From NCBI GenBank assembly GCA_000482145.1, contig AUXH01000150.1, forward strand, positions 1 to 34,492: a DNA stretch of 34,492 nt, in the 5' to 3' direction. Both the position numbers and the translations under genes were made by a program. The notes under the pieces were generated by a model. It saw only the letters and a list, made by a program, of their open reading frames with translations. It had not been told where the DNA came from and made no database searches. Shown one piece after another: positions 15,704 through 24,400 of the stretch; position 1 is the stretch's first letter, and the number at the start of each line of letters is the position of its first letter. Origin of the DNA: Strigomonas culicis (lineage: Eukaryota > Euglenozoa > Kinetoplastea > Trypanosomatida > Trypanosomatidae).

Positions 15704-17782
15704 TTAGAATTTAATAATTTTAATCGCAGCTGTGTGGCGTTGTTGGCGAAGCAAATAAGAGGTAATGTCTGACAAAAGCGGCTGTAACACGGCATTCTCC
15801 AAGTCGAGTTCTGCAACCGCGATTGGCCATGCGTCTGGGGACGCGATAAGATCTGCCTTGGCGAGTCTACCATGACTCATCGCAACCAAACAGTCTGCAA
15901 CGTAGCTGATGCTCTTCTCATTCAGCGGGAGCGGCATGCGCCTCTTTATACTCTCTTGTTGCATCCGCGCCCGAAGATAGACAAGGGACGCCGCCGTTGC
16001 GGGCGAGCACGGCGCTGGACCCTCGGTGAGTGCGGGAAAATAAAACCCACAACACTCGTACCAGAAGTCGAGTGGGACGACGCCATCATACGTACCATTC
16101 GTGAGCAGTACCTGCCACATCGATTCATCCGACTTTAATTGCTCCTTATTCAACTCGTTCAGCTCCGCTACGGTCAATGTGTCAAACAGTTGCCTCATGA
16201 CAAGCCCACGCAGCCGGCGCCATTCGTGCTGACGCTCGACCTCGCGCTCCGAGGGGACCGGGGGATTTAAGCGGCAGAGGCATGTGAACAGCTGACAGAG
16301 CGCCGCGCGGTCGTCCACGGTGTCCAGTGTGAGGCGTGACAAAATGAGGAGCAGTCGCAGCGATGTTTCACCGGTCGACTCCTCGCCGAACGGAGTGGTT
16401 CTGCTATCCAAAAAAGCAACGCAGCACCGTACGACGTCACGCGGTGTCAGATCATAGTTTGGTGACAAGGACAGCGTGCGTACGATAGCGTCGCACGCCT
16501 TTAGGCGCATCGCTTCCTCACTTCGCGTGAGGGCGCCGTGTGCCGCCGCCATGACCAGAGCGTGTCCACACCGTGTCAGGCACCACACATCGTCCGGCTT
16601 CGTCGGAGCGTCGCGTATGCCGGTGGGCGCATCGCAGCGGTCCAGCGGCGCCGCCACGCGCCCCACCTGCGGCTCCAGCTGTAGCGAGCGGAGGAAAGGT
16701 CCCTTCTCCACACCTTTTGGCCGCACGACTGCATCCAGTTCGGCTGCAACATACTGGGCGCACTCTTTTGTGAGTAGGCAGCAGTAGTAGTACAGACCGC
16801 CCGCCTCGCCGTCCAGCCGACGCAGGCGAGAAGCGGCTTCCACGAGGGCCAGGGTGTGCTCCGGGTCCAGCTTTTCACTGAGAACGGACTCGCTGCTCGC
16901 AGGCTCGCGGCAGCGCAGAGAAGCGTGGTCGTGCGCAACGCCCATCAACAGCGCTGTTTCACGGTCCAGCCGCGCCACCTGCGCATCCGTGAGACAGAAG
17001 GAATAACTCCGCCGGGTGAAGGGGTGGGAAAGAAGGTAGACCACCTCTATGACCTCCTCAAAGGATGCCTCCGCGGCGAGCTGGGTCGCCATGCGGCCAG
17101 AGAGGCACGGCTCGACGATGGTGCGGTGCAGCGTCTCGGACACCTTTCGTATAGCGGCGTCCTCCGCCTGCCCGGGGTCCCGCTCAACACAGCTGCGGAG
17201 CAGAAGCTCCAAGTTGGTGAAGACAGAGAACCAGGTGAAAATAAGCGCATCAGCTGTCATATTCTCCCCGACAACGGTCTTTTCCAGTCGCCCCAAAACT
17301 GAAAAAAGAAGCGAGGACAGCTCCGCTTCTTTCTTGGCACGCTGCCGAAACGACACATTACCCTGAAAACGCGGCATGCTCACTTCTTTGCGCAACATCG
17401 ATATGCTGTCCAGAACCGTTTGCAAGCTCTGGTGCTCGGTGTCACTACCAGTGCCACTAGCGTGGCCACCGACTGGAGCATCCTCTTTTCGGTCCGCAAC
17501 ATAGCCTTTCTTAATTTCGTCTAGTAGCTTCAGTCGATCAGATATACCCAATTTGTTCTGCTCCTTTACTTTTTCATCCAGCTTCCGACTCCAGCTGGAC
17601 GGGTCGTACGTGAAGTGCTGGTGCGGGCGGTAGGTGTGGGAGTGATTCCATTTGAATCTGTTTTGTCGATCCTGAATCTGCTCATTGTAGTTACGGTCTG
17701 GGCTATAGGCACGTTTGAACCGTCTCTTTGGCTCCCACACGCACAAGGGGAAAGACGCAGCCTTCCTTTGAAAAGGACGCAT
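15704..17782 (-). CDS. Probable mitochondrial alpha-helical protein, conserved-hypothetical type
   Basis: I do not recognise a family in this 692-residue protein. The first 30 residues are basic and aromatic with only one acidic residue before FKRAYSPDR (MRPFQRKAASFPLCVWEPKRRFKRA), fitting a mitochondrial presequence. Residues about 30-95 are rich in Asn, His, Arg and Tyr, a feature often seen in kinetoplastid mitochondrial proteins. From about 110 to the end the sequence is mostly amphipathic helix with repeated leucine patterns (for example SLLFSVLGRLEKTVV, SLRLLLILSRLTLDTVDDRAALCQLFT in two parts), suggesting an ARM/HEAT- or PPR-like solenoid, although I cannot delimit repeats by eye. No RAP domain, nuclease or methyltransferase motif is visible. 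A role in mitochondrial RNA processing or ribosome assembly is a guess from lineage trends. The ATG follows a strong splice signal. Confidence 0.75.
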   Translation of the reverse strand: MRPFQRKAASFPLCVWEPKRRFKRAYSPDRNYNEQIQDRQNRFKWNHSHTYRPHQHFTYDPSSWSRKLDEKVKEQNKLGISDRLKLLDEIKKGYVADRKEDAPVGGHASGTGSDTEHQSLQTVLDSISMLRKEVSMPRFQGNVSFRQRAKKEAELSSLLFSVLGRLEKTVVGENMTADALIFTWFSVFTNLELLLRSCVERDPGQAEDAAIRKVSETLHRTIVEPCLSGRMATQLAAEASFEEVIEVVYLLSHPFTRRSYSFCLTDAQVARLDRETALLMGVAHDHASLRCREPASSESVLSEKLDPEHTLALVEAASRLRRLDGEAGGLYYYCCLLTKECAQYVAAELDAVVRPKGVEKGPFLRSLQLEPQVGRVAAPLDRCDAPTGIRDAPTKPDDVWCLTRCGHALVMAAAHGALTRSEEAMRLKACDAIVRTLSLSPNYDLTPRDVVRCCVAFLDSRTTPFGEESTGETSLRLLLILSRLTLDTVDDRAALCQLFTCLCRLNPPVPSEREVERQHEWRRLRGLVMRQLFDTLTVAELNELNKEQLKSDESMWQVLLTNGTYDGVVPLDFWYECCGFYFPALTEGPAPCSPATAASLVYLRARMQQESIKRRMPLPLNEKSISYVADCLVAMSHGRLAKADLIASPDAWPIAVAELDLENAVLQPLLSDITSYLLRQQRHTAAIKIIKF

Positions 17783-18223
17783 TTCTAAAACTCAAGGAAG
17801 TGCCCAGAAGATAGAGAGGGGAGAGAGAGAGAGGGAAGGAGAGAGTGTACCAGAATTGCACAGAATACTACAAGAAAAATTTGGAATGGAAACAAATGAA
17901 AAAACACTGCTAGCGCGCAGGCAGGTACGTGAGCGCATGATGTCGGCATGCATCGTACCGAAGTCACCACATATTTCCACAGGTTGGACTTAATGCCAAT
18001 TATAATAGTTGTTTTAAAGAATTAAGGTAATTTTTTCTTCTTTTTTTTTAGCTTTATTATTATTAACGGTGTTATTCCTCCTTAATGCTCTCTCGTTTTT
18101 GTAAATGAAAAAGAATGAGTCTGACCCTTACAGAAGAGTAGAACAAGAATAAATAACTATAAGGACAAGGAAAACACAAGAATATTGAGACAGATAGTGT
18201 ATCACATCCTCCTTCTCAAGAGT
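17783..18223. other. Spacer between eIF1A and the 692-residue gene
   Basis: It contains the eIF1A 3' UTR and the strong CT tract for the downstream gene. Minus-strand frames of about 60 codons here translate the pyrimidine tract (Leu/Ser/Phe-rich) and are not genes. Confidence 0.55.
17791..17845 (-). promoter_or_regulatory. Predicted trans-splice acceptor for the 692-residue gene
   Basis: A CT-rich tract (about 17845-17810 on the minus strand) precedes CTTGAG, with AG at 17792-17791 and an 8-nt leader; another AG lies at 17786-17785. Confidence 0.5.
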
Positions 18224-18721
18224 TTACAAATCATCCAGACCAGCCAGAGGATCGTCCATCACGACCTGGTTACGATCGAGGACGTTTGCCTCCTTCTCCT
18301 CATTGCCGTTGTCGTCCTCATTGACAAACTCGTAATCGCCGTGCGTGGCGTCGCCGCGCTCCTCCGTGGAGCGGAAGTCACGCGGGATGACGTTTTCCTT
18401 CACCAACGTGCGGACCTCTGCCGCATTGTACCGGTGAATAATATCCACTATATCGTTCTCGTTGAAGTCACGCTTCTGGATTAGCACAACGTCACCGGGC
18501 GTCACCCAGACCTTGCGGACCATCGCGCCGCGAACGCGACCAATCACGGTCGCCCCGCTGGCTAGCTGGAGCTGCAGATTGAGATTTCCGAGGGCCTTCT
18601 TAGCCTGTGCGTACTCCTCGCCCTCCTCGGCGTATACCAGCGCACGCTTCTCGTTGAATTGGTTGCCTTTGGCATTACCTGCCTTAAAGGACTTACCACC
18701 CTTACCCATATTCTTAGGCAT
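18224..18721 (-). CDS. EIF1A: Eukaryotic translation initiation factor 1A
   Basis: The 165-residue protein is eIF1A, which binds the 40S A site, promotes scanning and start-codon selection with eIF1. The N-terminal tail is basic (MPKNMGKGGKSFKAGN), followed by the OB fold at about 30-110, with LVYAEEGEEYAQAKKALGN, a strand containing VIGRVRGAMVRKVWVTPGDVVLI, and KRDFNENDIVDIIHRYNAAEV, all close to the human protein (human: VRGKLRKKVWI, DYQDNKADVILKYNADEA). The C-terminal tail is acidic and ends DDPLAGLDDL; the acidic DD-x-IDDI-like end is what contacts eIF5B in other eukaryotes. All expected parts are present and the length is only slightly above the usual 144-153. It is cytosolic and should be strongly expressed. 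Confidence 0.97.
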   Translation of the reverse strand: MPKNMGKGGKSFKAGNAKGNQFNEKRALVYAEEGEEYAQAKKALGNLNLQLQLASGATVIGRVRGAMVRKVWVTPGDVVLIQKRDFNENDIVDIIHRYNAAEVRTLVKENVIPRDFRSTEERGDATHGDYEFVNEDDNGNEEKEANVLDRNQVVMDDPLAGLDDL

Positions 18722-19126
18722 TGTGACGGCTTAAGTGTGTATATGTGTGTATGTCTGTAGGTGTAGATTTGTCTTCAAAAGACTGATATGTGTATACTAT
18801 CAACGGGCGAAAAAAAAAAAAACGTTCAGAAGAAGACGGGAAGGGGGGTCACAAATGAAAAAAATAATATAATAATTCGGATATAAATGGCGCATCTAAC
18901 TGTTTCTCCATCCGCTTACTGCACACTGATTGCATTAAATGCAGTGGTCTCGTTTGTGTCAGTAGAAGAAAAGAAAGGCACACAAGAAACGGATAAAGGA
19001 AAAGGAAAACTATCGGATTATTATCGCACAAGGACGTCGTAGTCAAGCGTCAGACACACTACGCGCATGGAGGAAAAAAAGTTTAAAAAAAATGATACAT
19101 TATTAGTTTACACACAATACTGTGCC
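18722..19126. other. Spacer between the small disordered protein gene and eIF1A
   Basis: Contains the 3' UTR of the upstream gene and the eIF1A splice signal. No coding frame with protein-like composition. Confidence 0.55.
18797..18824 (-). promoter_or_regulatory. Predicted trans-splice acceptor for eIF1A
   Basis: On the minus strand T12 within CGTTTTTTTTTTTTCGCCCG precedes TTGATAG, with AG at 18798-18797. The 75-nt leader has no ATG. Confidence 0.55.
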
Positions 19127-19594
19127 TCAGTGATAGTAACTATGCCGCGCCTCCACGTAGTTAATCTGATTTACACGCTTAATATCTTCATGGGACCATA
19201 TAATAAAATACGTTGGTGGGGCTTCAGGGGGAGGTGTTTCCTCCCCGCGGTTTTTTCCTAGCGGTCCACTGAAGTACTCATTGTTTCTGGCGTTGGGGTA
19301 CGGATTCCCTTGTGCAGGGCTGTTGTCAAAGATTTCATTGTAGTCATTTCGATCCTGCATCTTTACCTGCAAGGGGGCTGGCTCACGAAACACGGGCTCG
19401 GCCTCTTGGTTCATATTCTTCTGTATATGAACCTGTTCATTCTCTCTGCTTATCGAAACGGGGCGTGACAGTCTCCTCTGCTCGGGAACCTCAAATTCAA
19501 GGTGACCGTCCGGCAGGTGCTTCCAGTCATACTCCATAGTGTGGAGATTATAGTGGGTTGGCTTCCCCGTAATCTCTTGCTTTTTCTTCGGCAT
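19127..19594 (-). CDS. Small, probably disordered protein of unknown function
   Basis: From the ATG at 19594 (MPKKKQEITGKPTHY) the product has 155 residues; four extra residues from a TTG at 19606 are unlikely to be used. I do not recognise it. The sequence is polar and rich in Asn, Glu, Pro and Arg, with EYDWKHLPDGHLEFEVPEQRR near the N-terminus as the most structured-looking part, a proline run (EETPPPEAPPTYF) and a C-terminal stretch YFIIWSHEDIKRVNQINYVE that may form a short helix. No membrane span or signal peptide. The start is uncertain: the T/C tract abuts the ATG and the first AG after it lies within codon 3, so the second in-frame ATG (19537, MEYDWKH) may be the true start in some or all transcripts. 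Confidence 0.6.
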   Translation of the reverse strand: MPKKKQEITGKPTHYNLHTMEYDWKHLPDGHLEFEVPEQRRLSRPVSISRENEQVHIQKNMNQEAEPVFREPAPLQVKMQDRNDYNEIFDNSPAQGNPYPNARNNEYFSGPLGKNRGEETPPPEAPPTYFIIWSHEDIKRVNQINYVEARHSYYH

Positions 19595-19625
19595 AAGGGG
19601 AAACAAAGAAAAAAAAAGATTTGCT
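19595..19625 (-). promoter_or_regulatory. Polypyrimidine tract abutting the start codon; acceptor uncertain
   Basis: CTTTTTTTTTCTTTGTTTCC on the minus strand runs almost into the ATG with no AG between. The nearest upstream AG (A8G, 19625-19624) follows a weaker T tract and would place the pyrimidines in the leader. The nearest downstream AG is inside the reading frame. Confidence 0.45.
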
Positions 19626-20130
19626 TTTTTTTACAAAATGATACAAAAAAAAATATGTGTGTGTGTTTGCAAAGAGGTACACCTAAAAAAAGACAGTCAA
19701 AGCACCTACTTTGGTATACAAAAGAAGAAATGAGAAGATAGGTGGTAAAAGAGAAAAAAAAAGTAAAAGAAAGATCAAGGGAGAAAGCATCAATAGTTTT
19801 CATACACTCGTTACAACACGGGGTGTAGTTCAATGGCACAAAAATGAAACAGGGTCTACCGTGTAAAAGGATGATGCTACATCTAGGTACGACAGAGCGA
19901 CCAGGAGCACGAAGAATGCTTTTGTTTGTAAAATTAACTTGCTTATATAATTTCCAATACTGAGAGTACTATTGCGCCTTTCTTCAAACAAACAAACTAG
20001 ATACAAGGCTGTTAATACCGTAAAGAACCAAAACGAGAGGAACTAAACCTACCTTCTGTGACGTTGTAGTATGACTCATTACCGACCTTATCGTGCCCGC
20101 CTTCAGCTTCCTACGAGGGATGGCAGCGCG
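19595..20130. other. Spacer between bL17m and the small disordered protein gene
   Basis: This 536-bp stretch holds the bL17m 3' UTR and the next splice region. A minus-strand frame at 19450-19839 is rich in Phe, Ser and Cys from T tracts and is not supported. One tRNA A-box-like string near 19830 has no matching B box. Nothing else seen. Confidence 0.55.
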
Positions 20131-21006
20131 TTACTTTTTCGAGTCGACGCCGCCTTCGCCGGAGGCGCTGAACTCGTCGTCCTCCAGATCAAAGTCCTCG
20201 AACTCACCCGTGTTGGAGAGCATTTCATTATGCCACTCCTCCTCCTCCTTTTCCGACCACAGCGGGTCCACGTCGCTCGGGTGTGGCACGTTGCGCACGC
20301 CCCAGTAGCGCAGCTTGGCATGCCGCAGGCGCCACCAGTGGTGGAACTCCTCCGTCTTGAACTTGCTCGCCCAGCGGTCAAACGCCATCTGCATGTGCGG
20401 TGGGCGCTGAATACCCTTCTCCGTCTCAATGATGCGCGGTGGCAGAAAGAACCGCTCGGGACCCGTCGTGTAGTCCTCGCCCTTGTGGTTGTCACTGAGG
20501 TCCCTATTTTTGTATTCTACAAAGTACATGGCGACGTTATCCGCGCGGCGGCGCCCCTTGAGGCGCGTCATCATGGCGTACTTACCGGTCATGTCCTTGA
20601 ACCGCCGCGGATACTCGTCAAATGCCTTGTCGACCATGAGTGGGTCCTGCAGGAAGTACGCCAGCTGCTGGCGTGAGTCGGTGTCGCCCGCCTTGGCCAG
20701 CTCCACCACGTGGTCGGCCAGGATGCGCAGCGCCGGGGCGCGCGCGCCGCCAACGATGACGTGGTCTTTTCTAATCAACTCCGTCACCATGCGGCGGGCA
20801 ATCTGCTGGCGGTGGAACGGCGAGCGCGCCCGGAACTTGGGCAGCTTCCCGCGCTGCCAGCCGTAGTCCGCCATGAGGGGCTCGGACACGTCCCACGGCT
20901 TGTACGTGACAGTCGGGTTGTCGTCGATGCCAGCGTACCGTGCCTTCTTCACCAGGCCTATCACAGGGGCTGGGCGCCCTAGGAGTCCACAGCAACGTCG
21001 AAGCAT
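20131..21006 (-). CDS. MRPL17: Mitochondrial large-subunit ribosomal protein bL17m
   Basis: Starting at the ATG at 21006 (an upstream GTG is not credible) the protein has 291 residues. The L17 core is clear at about residues 64-165: SPFHRQQIARRMVTELIRKD (bacterial HRxAMLRNMVTSLLKHE), then a GARAPALRILADHVVELAKAGD segment (xARAKELRPxAEKLITLAK), RQQLAYFLQDPLMVDKAF, YPRRFKDMTGKYAMMTRLKGRR and VAMYFVEYKNRD. The N-terminal MLRRCCGLLGRPAPVIGLVKKARYAG looks like a mitochondrial presequence. The C-terminal extension of about 120 residues, ending in an acidic tail (FEDFDLEDDEF), is absent from bacterial L17 (about 120-130 residues) and typical of kinetoplastid mitoribosomes. L17 sits near the peptide exit tunnel of the large subunit. 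Confidence 0.9.
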   Translation of the reverse strand: MLRRCCGLLGRPAPVIGLVKKARYAGIDDNPTVTYKPWDVSEPLMADYGWQRGKLPKFRARSPFHRQQIARRMVTELIRKDHVIVGGARAPALRILADHVVELAKAGDTDSRQQLAYFLQDPLMVDKAFDEYPRRFKDMTGKYAMMTRLKGRRRADNVAMYFVEYKNRDLSDNHKGEDYTTGPERFFLPPRIIETEKGIQRPPHMQMAFDRWASKFKTEEFHHWWRLRHAKLRYWGVRNVPHPSDVDPLWSEKEEEEWHNEMLSNTGEFEDFDLEDDEFSASGEGGVDSKK

Positions 21007-21016
21007 ATTCACTTCC

Positions 21017-21080
21017 CTTGAAGAAGACAGCGGTGTGTGTCAAAGAGAGAGATCAAGAGAGGTGAGGAGAGGGTGAGAGG
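21017..21080 (-). promoter_or_regulatory. Predicted trans-splice acceptor for bL17m
   Basis: A CT-rich tract (about 21080-21041) and CTGTCTTCTTCAAG precede an AG at 21018-21017, giving a 10-nt leader. The acceptor position makes the GTG-initiated extension impossible to use without a leader ending at the codon itself. Confidence 0.5.
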
Positions 21081-21412
21081 ACAGAGATCCGAGAAGAAAT
21101 GAACAGGGGTACATGTATCGAAGCTGTGCGGCACTGTACATGTCTGAGGACGGAGGAACACATTGAGCTTCTCCTCTATCTTGTAGGAGTGGTTTTTATT
21201 TTTTATTATTCATGTTTACAGAAATAGCACAGTAATCTAGTACTTCAACGCAAATAAAACAACACTAATGACAAAAAAAAAAAAAACTAACGCACATACA
21301 TAAATACACAACACAAAAGAAAAAAATACAGCATTTTTAATGAGGTTCAATGTGTTTTTTGCTTTCACGCGCGGAGAGGCAAAAAAAAGAGAAAACAAAA
21401 GCTAAGCGTCTC

Positions 21413-21447
21413 TTTTTTTTTTTTCTTGGAGGGAGGGGGGGGGGGGG
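21413..21447 (-). repeat. C13 and A12 homopolymer tracts after the BLTP1 stop
   Basis: The plus strand has T12 (21413-21424) and G13 (21435-21447) separated by CTTGGAGGGA. On the coding strand the C13 run begins about 10 nt after the TAA at 21460-21458. The same C-then-A order follows the MORN-7TM stop. Confidence 0.9.
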
Positions 21448-21457
21448 CGGTTCACGC

Positions 21458-24400
21458 TTACTTCAACTGTTCTTTTTGGATGGTACGCTCACTTGCAATA
21501 TCCGCTATACTGTTGAGCGATTTCTCTAGCTTGTCACACAGTTTCGAATTCAGAATATTCGGAAGCATCTTCTCGGTCACCCCAATCCAATTCAGGATAA
21601 CCTCCGTGTTCACCGACACATCTCCTCCAAATCGCAACTGCGGCGAGAAATTAACGTTCTTCAGTGCCTTCAGCACCCGTACATCTTGGCTGTCTAGCTG
21701 TATCTCGTGCGGTGCGCCGTCGCGCTTCCCGGAGCGGCTCGGGTCCACGATCGCTGCCGGCGGTGGCATCGTGAAGTTGGCGTCGACGCGGCCGAACTTC
21801 TGGAACACGGCGACCGTGCTCTTGTCGGTGAAGGACTTCATGAGCGAGATCATCTCCTCGAAGTCCTTGAAGCGCGGATTGCCGGTCCACGGGTGCGTCT
21901 GCTTGAGTCCCAAGGTGAAGCCGATTTCGTGGCTGCCAAGGACCTGCCGCGTGTAAAGCTCGAAGTAGTTGTCTCCCTTGAACCCCATGATCACCACCTT
22001 GTACGTGCCCGGTCGGAAGAGCTCCACGTCGTGTGTCTCGATAATCACGACCTTCTTCACCGCCGTGTACTCATCGCACGGACACTCGGCGAAGGAGAGG
22101 CGGGCCTTGGGGAAGCTGGCCACCACGCAGCCGGTCGCCGCCTCGCCGGAGGAAATGGCGCCGAGCAGCAGCGTCGTGTTCTCCACCATGAACCGCAGCT
22201 GCCCGCACGGCGGATGCGTCAGCTGGTTTCCAAAGAAGGGCAAAAAGGTGGGGCTGAACGCCTCGACGGCCATGTTCGGAGACGCGGGCTCACTGCCACT
22301 CATAGTGGGCATCTTGAAGGGTGCGCGGGGCGAGGAGGAAGAGGACGAAATGCGCGCGCTTTCAGACGTACGGCGCGTCACCAAGTCGCGGAGCTCAGCT
22401 GCAATTTTACTCTGCTGTGTCGACACGGCCTTATGCTCTTGAAGCTTGTCGAGGGCCGACCGCTTCTGCTCGGCTACAGTGAAACTGATGCCCTTTACAA
22501 AGGTCAGCAGCGCCGGCACGGTACTCGGCGTGACACCCAACGTGCTACGGAACAATAAGACGTTGAGATCGGTCGTCGTGTACTCCTCCTCCCCGATGCC
22601 GTCCATTGCATCCACATCGAGACCCGTGATCTTGCACTCGAAGATGTCCTTCAGCTGCCGCTCCTTAAAGGTGACGTGCACCTTCTTCACTAACCCCCTC
22701 AACCGGAAGGTGCGTCCCTCCTTCGACCGTCTGAACTCGTCGTACTCCTCGACGTTTTCGATGATGAAGCCCTGCAGCATGACGTCGCTCAGTTTGGCAC
22801 TGCCCGAGAGGACACCTTCGGACTGAATGGACACATTCGACACATGCCCTCGCACGCGCTGCGTGACCGAGCCCAAGACGCTCACGTTCCGCTCCAGCGC
22901 CAGGCGGCCGGTTCCAATAATCAGCTGATGGCTGTTACCCGATCCCAAGTCAATGTAACAGTACGCATAGGAAGTGTAGACCACAAAGAGACTGATGACA
23001 TTGCCATGTTTGTCCGTTGGGCTGTTCGCTATGCGGGACTCCTCCGATAACGCCGCGGTGCGCGCGGCATCCTGTCGCCTGTGGTTGCTCCTCTTCTGCT
23101 CGATTAACTCCGTCACGCTGTGCAGCGTCTCCTTCAGACTGTACGTCCACAGCTCCAACACGGTGAAGAGCTGCGAGAGGTGCTGCACGCGAAGAATCAC
23201 GTTCGGTTCACTGCCTTCCGCATTGAAGGGCAGGTTGAGGGCCATCGATTTCACCATACCCACGTCTCCGCTTCGCTGGCTCAGGATCAGCTCCGCCTCC
23301 GGCAAGTACGTCTCAAACGACTTCACCTCGAGCTTCGTCTGGCACTCGGCCTTCAGACGGACCACGTTGAGCACGATGGAGCTGTCCGCCTCGTTGTTCA
23401 CCAGTCGCTTCTCCTGCGGAAAGAGGCACTTTTTGAAAATAAAGTCGACGCTGCCGTGCTCGTCGAGCATCACCGTGAAGACGGTGGAGGCCAGCGGCTC
23501 CGTCGTGAGAACTACCGAAAAATGCGTGAGGGAGAGGTGCACGCAGAGGAAGCTGTTTCGCTTCACGGGCAACACGCTGACGCCCGCGGGAGCAGCCGCC
23601 TTGTGCGCCGGCGGCGGGCTGCTGCGCTGGCCACGCAGGCGCACCTGATGGTCCACGCGCAGGTTTGCGAGCGTCGTGGCGAAGGTGCGAGGAAGGGGGA
23701 TGAGCAAGTCCTTGAGAGAGCAGTGCAGCGTAAGGTTGAGCTCCTTCACTTTGGGCTCCAACTCCTGTAGCAGGGCAAACACACGCTTCCGGCGCTCCAC
23801 GTGGTCTCCCGCGAACTGAATGCCACAGTCTCGTATCTCCTTCGCGAGCATGGTGACGGAGGGACCGAGCTCAATCGTGCCTGTGCGTATCTCGCCGCGC
23901 ACCATCGTGTGGTCCAGCACATCCCACCTTGAGCTGGTCGTCCGTGCCACCTGCAGCACCACCCCGGGGAAAGGAACGACGGCCAAGCACTCCATATCTT
24001 TGTTACTAACACCGCTGGTCGGCCGACGCACGCGCTTGTACATCTGCTCCTCTGCCGGCGTCACCACCCGCGCCGTCTTGTCTTCGCGCCGTCGGCTCAT
24101 CGGCGCATACTTACGATCGAGTTTGCTGTCCAGTCGTTTCAAGGGGTTCTGCGACCCCTCGGCCCGTTTCTTGAGAGCAAATATGCGGACCTTTCCGGAG
24201 CCTAGACGGGCGCTCAGATCGAGCCGGAACACGGAGGCTTCGTGGTCACCCTCCCTCTCCTCGCCGCACGTCGCGCACGCGGGGCCTGAAGCAGCTGCGT
24301 TCAAGTTGTCTGTGGCACTCGTGTTCGCGCTCTGTGGATTGGAGTGGCCGTGCATCTCTTCCATGAGAAGGCCGGTCGATGTTGGAGCAGCTTCGCGGAG

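Larger units (their letters stand above)
21007..21457. other. Spacer between BLTP1 and bL17m
   Basis: It starts, on the coding strand, with a C13 run and an A12 run just after the BLTP1 stop, then AT-rich 3' UTR, then the bL17m CT tract. No gene seen. Confidence 0.55.

Noticed and set aside
19825..19900. Possible tRNA: the string TAGTTCAATGG near 19830 fits an A box
   Set aside because: No B box (GGTTCGANTCC type) follows at a suitable distance and no acceptor or T-stem pairing is visible.
21707..23770. Plus-strand frames of 150-280 codons opposite the end of BLTP1
   Set aside because: They overlap one another in different frames, are rich in Arg, His, Gly and Leu with no recognisable motif, and are antisense to a continuous conserved gene.
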